From: Thalassobaculum fulvum
Lineage (GTDB): Bacteria > Pseudomonadota > Alphaproteobacteria > Thalassobaculales > Thalassobaculaceae
NCBI RefSeq assembly: GCF_014652915.1
Contig: NZ_BMZS01000004.1
Coordinates: 124,001-188,000 of the forward strand
Length of the DNA stretch: 64,000 nt
Direction of reading: 5' to 3'
The position numbers were made by a program, and so were the translations under genes. Position 1 is the first letter of the stretch. Each line of letters opens with the position of its first letter. The notes under the pieces are model-generated. The model saw only the letters and a list, made by a program, of their open reading frames with translations. It had not been told where the DNA came from and made no database searches. Shown piece after piece: positions 45,153-53,834 of this stretch.

Positions 45153-47354
45153 CTACTCGGCGGCCGCCGGCAGCGGCCGGCCGATCTCGGCCATCGCCCG
45201 GCGCAGCCCGGCCTCGACCCTGGCGTCGTTGGCCAGGGCCGCGTGCTCCAGCACCTTCGAGATCGTCGGCGACGCCTCGCCGCCATGGATCCGCAGCACC
45301 GGCGCGTCCAGCCAGTCGAACAGCCGGCGCTGGGCCTCGTCTGACACCATCTGGCCGTAGGACCCGGTCAGCGGCCCCTGCTCGGCGACCACCAGGGCGC
45401 CGGTCTTGCGGACGCTGGCGCAGATGGTGTCCCAGTCCAGCCCGGCCCGGTCGAGGCTGCGCAGGTCGACGATCTCGGCGTCGATGCCCAGCCGCTCGGC
45501 CGCCGCCCGCACGCGCTCGACCATCGCCAGGTAGGTCACGATGGTGACCGCACCGCCCTGGCGCGCCACCCGGGCCCGGCCGAGCGGGACGTGGAAATCG
45601 TAGTCGTCGACCGGCCCCGGCCCCGACGACGCGTACAGCTCCAGATGCTCGATCACCAGCACCGGGTCGTCCGAGGTCAGGGCCGAGTTCATCAGCCCGA
45701 CATAGTCGAACGGCGTGGTCGGGGCGACGATCCGCCAGCCCGGGAACAGCGCGTACAGCCCGGCCGGATCCATCGAGTGCTGGGAGCCGTAGCCGGAGCC
45801 CATGGCGACCTTGCCGCGCACCACGACCGGCATGGTCAGGGTATCGCCGAACATGTGCCGGAACTTGCCGATCTGGTTGAACAACTGGTCGCAAGCCACT
45901 AAGGCAAAATCGGGATACATCAGCTCGACAACCGGCCGATAGCGCCCGTCGACGGCCACGCCGCCGGCGAAACCGCTGAAGGTCTGCTCGCAGATCGGGG
46001 TCGGCAGCACCCGGTCCGGATACTTCTCGTACAGCCCCTTGGTGGCGCCGTTGGTGCCGCCGCGCAGCCGGTGGATGTCCTCGCCCAGCACGATCACCCG
46101 CCGGTCGCGCGCCATCCGCCGGTCCATGACGGCGCTGACCACGTCGATGAACTTCCGCTCGGCGACCGCCCCCTCGTAGGTATCGAGCTCGACGAACTCG
46201 ATTCCGGCGAACTCGCGGCCGTCGCTGCGCAGGCCGTCGTCGACGGTCGCGGTGTCCGGCCACAGCGCCGGCACGATCCGCCGGCCGTTGCCCTCGGGCT
46301 CAACCAGCTTCGCCACGACATCGGCCATGGTCCGGACCGAGCGCTCGCGAAGCTGCGCGTCTTCGGCGTCGTCGATCAGGCCGGCGGCGGCCGCCTCGCG
46401 CGCCACCCGCTTGATCGGGTCGCGCTTGCGCCACTCGTCCTCCTCCTCCTTCGTCCGGTAGCCGAAGGCCGAGCCCGGCAGCGGGCCGGACTGGTGGAAG
46501 TAGCGGTAGGTGTCGGCCTCGACCAGCACCGGGCCCTCGCCGGCGCGCAGCATCCCGACCGCCCTGTCCATGGTCAGCGCCACCGCCAGCGGGTCCATGC
46601 CGTCGACCCGGAACGCCGGGATCCCGAAGCCGAGGCCGCGGGCCGACAGCCGGGTCTCGCGGGTCGCCTCGTCGACCCGGGTCGCCACCGCGATCTGGTT
46701 GTTCTCGACGAAGAAACAGATCGGAAGGTTCCAGGCGGCGGCCAGGTTCAGGCTCTCCAGCGCCGCGCCGATGTTGAGGGCACCGTCGCCGAAGAACGTC
46801 ACCGCCACGTCGCCGGTGCCGGCCTGCTTGCGCGACCACGCCGCCCCCAGGGCGAACGGCACGCCGCCGCCGACGATGGCGTTGGTGCCGATCACCCCGG
46901 CCTCGGCCCAGCGCAGGTGCATCGAGCCGCCGCGGCCGCCGGTGAAGCCGGGCTGCAGCCCCATGATCTCGGCCAGAGTGCGCGTCAGCATCGGCGCCAC
47001 CGCCGGGTGCTCGTCACCGGCCAGCGGATCGATCGCCTCGCCGTCCAGCACGCGGCCGAGCGCCTTGGCGAGGAACTGGTGGTGGGCGCGGTGCGAGCCG
47101 TTGATCTGGTCGGCCGGGGTCAGCGCCGCCATGGCGCCGACGGCGGCGCCCTCCTGGCCGATCGAGGAATGCGCCGGACCGTTGACCAGCCCCTCGCCGG
47201 CCAGCTCCAGCACCGCCTCCTCGAAGGCGCGGATCAGGTGCATGCGGTGCAGCAGGGCGCCGAGCCGGCCGCGGCCGGCCTTCTTCCAGTCCGCCGCGGT
47301 GGTGCGGATCTCCTGCCACGGGGTATCGGTGGAAAGCCGGATGACGCGCGGCAT
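45153..47354 (-). CDS. 2-oxoacid dehydrogenase E1 component, alpha-beta fusion
   Basis: The 733-residue product joins E1 alpha and E1 beta, which are separate in most branched-chain or pyruvate dehydrogenase complexes. Alpha covers about 30-340, with the TPP motif GDGALN (189-194) to ENN (217-219). Beta covers about 400-730, with FIDVVSAVMDRRM, VVIVLGEDI-like RVIVLGEDI and a C-terminal transketolase domain. No E2 or E3 gene is near. The upstream gene is an acyl-CoA dehydrogenase-type reductase, 4 bp away, so the pair may act in one catabolic route. The substrate is unknown; GGGGGG precedes the ATG. Confidence 0.88.
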   Translation of the reverse strand: MPRVIRLSTDTPWQEIRTTAADWKKAGRGRLGALLHRMHLIRAFEEAVLELAGEGLVNGPAHSSIGQEGAAVGAMAALTPADQINGSHRAHHQFLAKALGRVLDGEAIDPLAGDEHPAVAPMLTRTLAEIMGLQPGFTGGRGGSMHLRWAEAGVIGTNAIVGGGVPFALGAAWSRKQAGTGDVAVTFFGDGALNIGAALESLNLAAAWNLPICFFVENNQIAVATRVDEATRETRLSARGLGFGIPAFRVDGMDPLAVALTMDRAVGMLRAGEGPVLVEADTYRYFHQSGPLPGSAFGYRTKEEEDEWRKRDPIKRVAREAAAAGLIDDAEDAQLRERSVRTMADVVAKLVEPEGNGRRIVPALWPDTATVDDGLRSDGREFAGIEFVELDTYEGAVAERKFIDVVSAVMDRRMARDRRVIVLGEDIHRLRGGTNGATKGLYEKYPDRVLPTPICEQTFSGFAGGVAVDGRYRPVVELMYPDFALVACDQLFNQIGKFRHMFGDTLTMPVVVRGKVAMGSGYGSQHSMDPAGLYALFPGWRIVAPTTPFDYVGLMNSALTSDDPVLVIEHLELYASSGPGPVDDYDFHVPLGRARVARQGGAVTIVTYLAMVERVRAAAERLGIDAEIVDLRSLDRAGLDWDTICASVRKTGALVVAEQGPLTGSYGQMVSDEAQRRLFDWLDAPVLRIHGGEASPTISKVLEHAALANDARVEAGLRRAMAEIGRPLPAAAE

Positions 47355-47358
47355 GGCC

Positions 47359-48303
47359 CTACCCCCCGTATTCGTCGGTGGCGTCCTTCTTGTGGCGCAG
47401 CAGCGCCATCAGCCGGCGGTCTCGCCAGACCTGGCGCTCGCCGAGCCGGTCGGCCGTCAGGTGCTTGCGGCGCTCGGCCTCGATCCGGGTCACCAGGTCG
47501 GCATCCCAGGCCAGCACCGGCGCCTGCTCGGCCTGCAGGCGCTCGTAGAACGGGCCGTAGCGCGCGCAATAGTCGGCGACCCCGCCGGGGGCGTTCAGGT
47601 CGATGGTCTCGAACGGCCCCATGAACGACCAGCGCAGGCCGAGCCCGTCCTTGACGGTCTTGTCCAGGTCGTCGGCCGAGATCGTGCCGTCGGCCACCAG
47701 CTTGAACGCCTCGGCCAGCAGCGCGCCCTGCAGGCGGTTCAGCACGAAGCCCTCGACCTCGCGGTTCACCGAGACCGGCACCATGCCGACCGCCTCCATG
47801 ACGGTCCGCGCCTTCGCGACCACCGCCTTGTCGGTCCACGGCGACGGGCACAACTCGACCAGCGGCACCAGGTAGGGCGGGTTGACCGGGTGGGCGACCA
47901 GGCAGCGCAGCCGGCCCGGCAGTTCCTCGGTGAAGCGCGAGGCGGCGATCGCCGAGGACGACGAGGCCAGGATCGCAGTCGGCCCGGCCAGCCGGTCGGC
48001 CTCCGCGAACAGCGCCGCCTTCGGCTCGACCTGCTCGGCGATGCATTCCTGCATCCATGCCGCCCCGTCCAGCGCGTCGCCCAGGCTCGCCACGGTCTCG
48101 ACCCGGCCGACGACCTCGGCGGCGCTGGCGATCAGGCCCTGGGCCTCCAGGTCGTCCAGGTTGGCGCGCAGCAGCGGCAGCGCCGCGTCCAGGGCGGCCG
48201 GCACGCCGTCCCACAAGCGCACGCGGTGACCGGCGCGGGCGAACACGATGGCCCAGGCGCGGCCGATCAGGCCGGCGCCGGCAACGGCGAAGGTCTCGGG
48301 CAT
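47359..48303 (-). CDS. 3-hydroxyacyl-CoA dehydrogenase family (lambda-crystallin type)
   Basis: The 314-residue product starts MPETFAVAGAGLIGRAWA, an NAD-binding fold. It carries ILASSSSAI and the family patch HPVNPPYLVPLVE, which marks the lambda-crystallin/L-gulonate 3-dehydrogenase and L-carnitine dehydrogenase branch rather than FadB-type enzymes. The C-terminal helical domain is present. GAGGAAA precedes the chosen ATG; an ATG 45 bases upstream is less likely. It is first in a two-gene unit with the E1 fusion. L-carnitine or another 3-hydroxyacid is a possible substrate. Confidence 0.87.
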   Translation of the reverse strand: MPETFAVAGAGLIGRAWAIVFARAGHRVRLWDGVPAALDAALPLLRANLDDLEAQGLIASAAEVVGRVETVASLGDALDGAAWMQECIAEQVEPKAALFAEADRLAGPTAILASSSSAIAASRFTEELPGRLRCLVAHPVNPPYLVPLVELCPSPWTDKAVVAKARTVMEAVGMVPVSVNREVEGFVLNRLQGALLAEAFKLVADGTISADDLDKTVKDGLGLRWSFMGPFETIDLNAPGGVADYCARYGPFYERLQAEQAPVLAWDADLVTRIEAERRKHLTADRLGERQVWRDRRLMALLRHKKDATDEYGG

Positions 48304-48430
48304 GGCGTTTCCTCGAACGTCTTCGTGGTTGGGCGCACCGGACGGCACGCCGTGTTTCGAGGAAGTCTAGCGGGAGTGAACCGGGCTCGGGAAGCGGCGT
48401 CGCCTTCCCCGGGCCACCTCTCCTTCTGCC

Positions 48431-48563
48431 GTCATCCCGGACCGGGTCGCCATAGGCGGGACGGATCCGGGACCCACCCGCCGCTCCGCGGTCGACGCGA
48501 CGAAGGCCCGTCGCCTCCTGGGTCCCGGCACGATCGCGCCGAGGCGCGCTCGTCCGGGATGAC
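48431..48563. repeat. Nested palindromic element 6 (CATCCCGG type)
   Basis: The outer arms GTCATCCCGGAC (48431-48442) and GTCCGGGATGAC (48552-48563), and the inner arms CCGGGACCCA (48467-48476) and TGGGTCCCGG (48519-48528), are exact reverse complements. It lies in the 293-bp gap between the start of the hydroxyacyl-CoA dehydrogenase gene and the end of cbtA. The rest of that gap holds no gene I can see. Confidence 0.87.
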
Positions 48564-48596
48564 GTCAAATGAGCGGTGGTTGAGGCGTCGGCGGCC

Positions 48597-49340
48597 TCAG
48601 GCCGTCGCGGTCTCCGCCCCGGTCTCCGGGGGTCCGAGCCGTTCGTAGACGGTACCGGCCAGCCAGCCGATCAGCGCCCAGGTCAGCGCCGAGACGACGA
48701 TGGAGGTGGCGGCGAACCGGGCCGCCAGCTCGGGTGGTGCGATCCCGGCCTCGCCGCCGTGCGGGTGCGGGGCGCCGACCAGATGCGGCAGGGCGAGGAC
48801 GGCGACGCCGACGACCTTCAACAGGGTCGAGCGCCCGAACGCCAGCAGCCACAGCCCGAGTGCCGCGGTCACGACGGCCGACAGCCACCAGACCTGCCGT
48901 GCGGCGAGATCGGCGGCGACGCTGCCCGGCACCTCCGGCGGCAGGCCGAGCGACGGCGACAGGGTCATGGCGGCGAAACCGGCCAACCCCCACAGCAGCC
49001 CGCGCCGGCCGCCGACGCTGTCGCCGCGCAGCACGAAGCCGGCGGTCAGCAGCAGCGCGAAGCCGACGCCGCCGACGACGTTGGCGACGGTCGTGTAGAA
49101 GAGCCGCTCGATCCCGTCGGCCGGCGCCCAGGCGTCCTCGTCGTGGACGTGCCCGGCTGCCGCCGTGGCGCCGGCGGGTACGGCGTGATCGTGGCCCCCG
49201 GCCGGCGCCGCCGACTCGGCCGACTCGAAGGTCTCGGCCTGCAGGATGAGCGGCGTGGTGGTCACCGCCTGCAGTGCCGACGTCGCCAGCCCGGCCAGCA
49301 GGCCGGCGAACAGGGCCGATATCAGGACGCGCCGGAGCAC
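48597..49340 (-). CDS. cbtA: Cobalt transporter subunit CbtA
   Basis: CbtA is a membrane protein of a putative cobalt importer for cobalamin synthesis. The 247-residue product starts at GTG (49338-49340). It has about five hydrophobic segments (6-28, 85-103, 115-135, 148-168, 208-228). A His-rich loop GGHDHAV...GHVHDEDA (about 48-70) and PHPHGGEAG suit metal binding. It lies 16 bp after cbtB, the usual partner order. Regulation by cobalamin is common, but I see no clear B12 box upstream of cbtB. Confidence 0.9.
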   Translation of the reverse strand: MLRRVLISALFAGLLAGLATSALQAVTTTPLILQAETFESAESAAPAGGHDHAVPAGATAAAGHVHDEDAWAPADGIERLFYTTVANVVGGVGFALLLTAGFVLRGDSVGGRRGLLWGLAGFAAMTLSPSLGLPPEVPGSVAADLAARQVWWLSAVVTAALGLWLLAFGRSTLLKVVGVAVLALPHLVGAPHPHGGEAGIAPPELAARFAATSIVVSALTWALIGWLAGTVYERLGPPETGAETATA

Positions 49341-49356
49341 TGCGACACCCGTCAGG

Positions 49357-49539
49357 TCAGTGGCAGGGGAAGCCCATCGAATGGCGCCAGTCGTGCGCGG
49401 CGTTGTGCACCGCGTCCGGCGCCGCCATGCCGGTCCCGAAGGTCAGCACGCTGCCGAGGAACAGCGCCAGGAAGGCCGCGACCATCGCGTCGCGCCGAGA
49501 CACCCTGGCAGCGCCTTGCTTCAGAGCTTGCGTGGTCAT
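49357..49539 (-). CDS. cbtB: Cobalt transporter subunit CbtB
   Basis: The 60-residue product is a single-helix membrane protein (helix about 18-36). It ends with the family signature of spaced histidines: H45, then HDWRHSMGFPCH at the C-terminus, which is expected to bind the metal. GGAGGGG lies upstream of the ATG at 49539; an upstream in-frame ATG adds a non-conserved leader. It is followed by cbtA. Confidence 0.9.
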   Translation of the reverse strand: MTTQALKQGAARVSRRDAMVAAFLALFLGSVLTFGTGMAAPDAVHNAAHDWRHSMGFPCH

Positions 49540-49713
49540 GCCGTTACCCCTCCATTCCTCGACGCTTGGCGGCACAGTGTACCGCCGGATTGCCGGAATC
49601 CCTAGTCGACCTGCGGTCGCCGGTCAACGCGGGCGAGCGAGACCGGCACGGACGGTTGCCGACGCCGGGTCGCTCGCCGAAGATGCCGCGATTCCACCTG
49701 CGCGACCTGTACC

Positions 49714-50229
49714 ATGAACGACAGCCTTTCCCCCACCGACGACCCCCGGCTCGCCGGAACGCCGACCGACCGCATCTCCGACGCGGCCCGTACCCGGTTC
49801 CGGATCGACCCCGGCTGGCACTTCGGCTTCGAGCGGCTGGTCGAATGGAGCGACGTCGATGCGTTCCGGCACGCCAACCACACCAGCTTCCTGCTGTGGT
49901 TCGAGGCGGCCCGAAACCGCTACCTGCAGGCGGCCGGGCTGCCGCGGCTGTCGGCGGACACCCCGGGTCCGGTCATGATGAGCCTGGAGGCCCGCTACCT
50001 GCTGCCGCTCGCCTACTACGACCCGGTGTTCGTCACAGCCCGGGTGCGCTCGATGCGGCGCACCTCGTTCGTGATGGAGTACGCCGCCTGGGGCGAGGCC
50101 GGCTGCCACGCCAGCTGCACCGCGGTGCTGGTGCTGATGATCAACGCCACCGGCGAGAAGGTGGCGATTCCCGACGGCGTCCGGACGGCGATCCGGGCGC
50201 TCGACGCTCCATCGGAGGAAGGCGCATGA
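49714..50229 (+). CDS. Acyl-CoA thioesterase, 4HBT hotdog fold
   Basis: The 171-residue product has the hotdog-fold thioesterase pattern: a strand RLVEWSDVDAFRHANHTSFLLWFEAAR, where the Asp in WSDVDAFRHAN is the likely catalytic residue, then ARYLLPLAYYDPVFVTARV. The first 30 residues are extra and not conserved. Its stop overlaps the SDR start (ATGA), so they are co-translated and may act on one acyl or hydroxyacid substrate. It is divergent from cbtB. Confidence 0.87.
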   Translation: MNDSLSPTDDPRLAGTPTDRISDAARTRFRIDPGWHFGFERLVEWSDVDAFRHANHTSFLLWFEAARNRYLQAAGLPRLSADTPGPVMMSLEARYLLPLAYYDPVFVTARVRSMRRTSFVMEYAAWGEAGCHASCTAVLVLMINATGEKVAIPDGVRTAIRALDAPSEEGA

Positions 50230-50993
50230 GCAGGACACACAGCGGCCGCGTCGCGGTCGTCACCGGCGGCGGTTCCGGCATCGGCCGGGCGATCGCCGAG
50301 GCGCTGGCCGAGGCCGGGGCGGCGGTCGCCGTGCTCGACGCCAACGGCAACGCCGCCGAGGACGCCGCGGGCGCGATCGCCGCGGCCGGCCACAAGGCGA
50401 TGGCGGTCGCCTGCGACGTCGCCCGGTTCGAGGCCGTCGAGTCGGCCGGCCACGAGGTCGCCGCCGCACTCGGGCCGGTCGACATCCTGGTCAACAACGC
50501 CGGGATCTCGCCGAAGCACGCCGGCAAGCCGGCCTCGGTGCTGGAGATGGACCCGGCCGAGTGGAACCGGGTGGTGGAAGTCAACCTGACCGGCGCGTTC
50601 CATGGGGTGCGGGTGTTCGCGCCCGGGATGGCGCGACGCGGCTGGGGCTCGATCGTCAACCAGTCCTCGGTCGCCGGAAAGACCCATGTCGGCTTCGTCG
50701 CCGCCCACTACCCGGCCACCAAGGCCGGGCTGATCGGCCTGACCAGGCACCTGGCCGGCGAGCTCGGGCCGAGCGGCGTCAACGTCAACGCCCTGGCGCC
50801 CGGGCGGATCGACACGCCGCTGATGCGCGGGGTGGCGACCGAGGTCAACGACGCGATCGTCGCCGACACCCCGATGCGGCGGCTCGGCACGCCCGCGGAC
50901 GTGGCGGCGGCCGCGCTGTTCCTGACCTCGGCCGACGGCCACTTCGTCACCGGCCAGGTGCTCGACGTCGCAGGCGGCTGGAAACTCGCCTGA
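50226..50993 (+). CDS. Short-chain dehydrogenase/reductase
   Basis: The 255-residue product is a classical SDR with cofactor motif TGGGSGIG, NNAG, catalytic Ser in NQSSVAG, and YxxxK in YPATKAG. The residue after the second strand is Asp (VLDANG), which favours NAD(H). The C-terminal DVAGGWKLA is family-typical. It overlaps the thioesterase gene by four bases. The substrate is unknown; 3-oxoacyl compounds are a common choice. Confidence 0.9.
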   Translation: MSRTHSGRVAVVTGGGSGIGRAIAEALAEAGAAVAVLDANGNAAEDAAGAIAAAGHKAMAVACDVARFEAVESAGHEVAAALGPVDILVNNAGISPKHAGKPASVLEMDPAEWNRVVEVNLTGAFHGVRVFAPGMARRGWGSIVNQSSVAGKTHVGFVAAHYPATKAGLIGLTRHLAGELGPSGVNVNALAPGRIDTPLMRGVATEVNDAIVADTPMRRLGTPADVAAAALFLTSADGHFVTGQVLDVAGGWKLA

Positions 50994-51153
50994 GTGCCGC
51001 GTTCGGAATTCATCGATGGGCGACATTCGCCCTGACCGGTCGGTTAGGATTCGGGTTCTCTCGCGCCGCACAAACGAGTAACAATCGGGACCGTCCATGG
51101 AAGGCGGTCCAGGGGACCAACGCGACCGCCGGTCCTAACAGGAGGCATCACAG

Positions 51154-52752
51154 ATGACCAAATTCACGTCCGCGTTCGCGGCGGGCATGCTGGCCGTGGT
51201 CACCATGACCTCGACGGCCGCCCTGGCCGCGACGCCGAAAGACACGCTGGTGGTCGCGGCGGCCATCGACGACATCGTATCGCTCGATCCGGCCGAGGCG
51301 TTCGAGTTCTCCGGCGGCGACCTGCTGCAGAACACCTACGATCGTCTGGTCGAGTTCGACCCGAAGAACCTCAGCGCCGGCTACCAGCCGGGCCTGGCCG
51401 CCTCGTGGACGGTCAGCGAGGACGGCAAGACCTACACCCTCACCATGCGCGACGGGGTGACGTTCCAGTCCGGCAACCCGTTCACCGCCGAGGACGCCGA
51501 GTTCTCGCTGCGGCGCGCGGTGCTGCTGGAGAAGACCCCGTCCTTCATCCTGACCCAGTTCGGGTTCACCAAGGACAACATCAACGACACCATCAAGGCG
51601 ACCGACGCCAAGACCCTGGTGATCGTGACCGACAAGAAGTATGCGCAGTCCTTCGTGCTGAACTGCCTGAGCGCCACCATCGGCTCGATCGTCGACAAGA
51701 AGACGGCGCTGTCCCACGAGAAGGACGGCGACATGGGCTACGGGTGGCTGAAGACCAACACCGCCGGCACCGGGGCCTACGCGCTGAAGTCGTGGAAGGC
51801 CAACGAGTCCTACGTGCTTGAGGCCAACGCCAATTTCTGGCGCGCCAAGCCGGCCATGAAGCGGGTGTTCGTGCGCCACGTGTCGGAGTCGGCGAGCCAG
51901 CGCCTGCAGCTCGAGAAGGGTGACATCGACGTCGCCCGCAACCTGACCCCGGACGACATCGCGGCGATCTCGGGCAACGCCGACCTCAAGGTCGACGAGG
52001 ATCTGCGCGGCCGGATCGTCTACATGTCGCTCAACCAGAAGAAGGCGCCGCTGAACGACCCCAAGGTCGTCGAGGCCTTCAAGTGGGCGGTCGACTACGA
52101 GGGCATGACCAAGACCATCCTGCGCGGCCAGTACACCGTGCATCAGGCGTTCCTGCCGCTGACCTATCTCGGCGAGCTGAAGGACAAGCCGTACAAGCTC
52201 GACATCGCCAAGGCCAAGGCGCTGCTGGCCGAGGCCGGCCACGCCTCCGACGTCGCGGTCAAGATCAACGTCCGCAACGAGCCGACCTACATGGCGATCG
52301 CCCAGGCCATCCAGGGCACGCTGACCCAGGCCGGCATCAACGCCGAGCTGACCCCGATGACCGGCAAGCAGTCGCTCGGCGAGTACCGGGCCCGCGAGCA
52401 CGACGTCTACCTCGGCGCCTGGGGGCCGGACTATCCGGACCCGCACACCAACGCCGACACCTTCGCCCACAACCCGAACAACTCCGACGAGGCGAAGCTG
52501 ACCGGCAAGCTGGCCTGGCGGAACGGCTGGGACATCCCCGAGATGACCAAGGCGACCGCGGCCGCCGTCGAGGAGGCCGACTCCGCCAAGCGCGCCGAGA
52601 TGTACCGCGCCATCCAGCGCGAGCACCAGCAGACCAGCCCGTTCGTCATCATGTTCCAGAAGATCGAGCAGACCGGGCTGCGCAAGAACGTCGAGGGCCT
52701 CGTGACCGGCAGCGCGATCTCGTCGGTGCACTACTGGACCGTCACGAAGTAA
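51154..52752 (+). CDS. Dipeptide-type ABC importer, periplasmic binding protein
   Basis: The 532-residue product has a signal peptide (about 1-25, cut near TAALA-ATPK) and the SBP_bac_5 layout. SLDPAEAFEFSGGDLLQNTYDRLVEFD is the conserved start of the mature part, and a C-terminal lobe follows. It captures a peptide, opine, glutathione or similar solute. AGGAGG lies eight bases before the ATG. It is the first gene of the five-gene importer 51154-56435. The exact ligand cannot be told from the sequence. Confidence 0.93.
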   Translation: MTKFTSAFAAGMLAVVTMTSTAALAATPKDTLVVAAAIDDIVSLDPAEAFEFSGGDLLQNTYDRLVEFDPKNLSAGYQPGLAASWTVSEDGKTYTLTMRDGVTFQSGNPFTAEDAEFSLRRAVLLEKTPSFILTQFGFTKDNINDTIKATDAKTLVIVTDKKYAQSFVLNCLSATIGSIVDKKTALSHEKDGDMGYGWLKTNTAGTGAYALKSWKANESYVLEANANFWRAKPAMKRVFVRHVSESASQRLQLEKGDIDVARNLTPDDIAAISGNADLKVDEDLRGRIVYMSLNQKKAPLNDPKVVEAFKWAVDYEGMTKTILRGQYTVHQAFLPLTYLGELKDKPYKLDIAKAKALLAEAGHASDVAVKINVRNEPTYMAIAQAIQGTLTQAGINAELTPMTGKQSLGEYRAREHDVYLGAWGPDYPDPHTNADTFAHNPNNSDEAKLTGKLAWRNGWDIPEMTKATAAAVEEADSAKRAEMYRAIQREHQQTSPFVIMFQKIEQTGLRKNVEGLVTGSAISSVHYWTVTK

Positions 52753-52762
52753 CACGGTCCAG

Positions 52763-53824
52763 ATGAGCCTCACCGGCACCACTTCGGGCGGGAGGAGAGC
52801 CTGGCTCTCCTCCCGTTCCGGCATTCTGAAGGGCGGCCGCCTGCTGGTTTCGCTGGCGGTCACCATGCTCGGCCTGCTGCTGATCACCTTCCTGATCGGC
52901 CGCGTGATGCCGATCGACCCGGTCCTGGCCGTGGTCGGCGAACGGGCGACCAAGGAGGTCTACGAGGCGACCCGCGCCGCGATGGGCCTGGACGACCCGC
53001 TGTACATCCAGTTCTGGAACTACATCACCGAGGTGCTGCGCGGCGACTTCGGGATGTCGCTGCTGACCTCGCGCCCGGTGATCGAGGACATCGCCCGGGT
53101 GTTCCCCGCGACCCTGGAGCTGGCGACCGTCGCCACCTTCCTGGGCGTCGCGATCGGCGTGCCGGCCGGCGTGGTCGCGGCGGTCAACCAGGGACGCTGG
53201 CCCGACCATCTGGTCCGGCTGCTTGGCCTGTTCGGCTACTCGATGCCGGTGTTTTGGCTCGGCCTGATGGGGCTGCTGGTGTTCTACGGCAAGCTCGACT
53301 GGGTCGCCGGCCCGGGCCGCCTCGACGTATTCTTCGAGGACGTGGTGCCGCAGGTCACCGGGGTGATCCTGATCGACAGCCTGCTCGCCGGCGACACCGA
53401 GGTGTTCGCCAACGCGCTGTCGCACATCGTGCTGCCGGCCTCGGTGCTCGGCTACTACTCGCTCGCCTATGTCAGCCGCATGACCCGCAGCTTCATGCTC
53501 GAGCAGCTCGCCCAGGAATACGTCACGACGGCCCGCGTGAAGGGGCTGTCCGAGGCCCGGGTGATCTGGCGGCACGCGCTCGGCAACGTCATGGTACCGC
53601 TGATCACGGTGATCGCGCTCAGCTACGCCAACCTGCTCGAGGGATCGGTGCTCACCGAGATCGTGTTCGCCTGGCCGGGCATCGGCTTCTACATCACCAA
53701 CGCCCTGCTGGCGGCCGACATGAGCGCCGTGCTGGGCGGCACCGTGGTCGTCGGCATCGTGTTCATCGGCCTCAACCTGCTGTCCGACGTGCTGTACCGC
53801 TTCGTCGACCCGCGGGCACGGTGA
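52763..53824 (+). CDS. Dipeptide-type ABC importer, permease 1 (DppB-like)
   Basis: The 353-residue product has about six membrane helices and the DppB-type N-terminal signature MPIDPVLAVVGERAT. The coupling-helix region is EYVTTARVKGLSEARVIWRHALGN, which meets the ATPase. It follows the binding protein gene by 10 bp, with only a weak ribosome site. The second permease follows after 10 bp. Confidence 0.93.
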   Translation: MSLTGTTSGGRRAWLSSRSGILKGGRLLVSLAVTMLGLLLITFLIGRVMPIDPVLAVVGERATKEVYEATRAAMGLDDPLYIQFWNYITEVLRGDFGMSLLTSRPVIEDIARVFPATLELATVATFLGVAIGVPAGVVAAVNQGRWPDHLVRLLGLFGYSMPVFWLGLMGLLVFYGKLDWVAGPGRLDVFFEDVVPQVTGVILIDSLLAGDTEVFANALSHIVLPASVLGYYSLAYVSRMTRSFMLEQLAQEYVTTARVKGLSEARVIWRHALGNVMVPLITVIALSYANLLEGSVLTEIVFAWPGIGFYITNALLAADMSAVLGGTVVVGIVFIGLNLLSDVLYRFVDPRAR

Positions 53825-53834
53825 GGAGGCACGC

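Noticed and set aside
49540-49713. Cobalamin riboswitch
   Set aside because: No B12 box GCCACTG or matching core was found on the minus strand.
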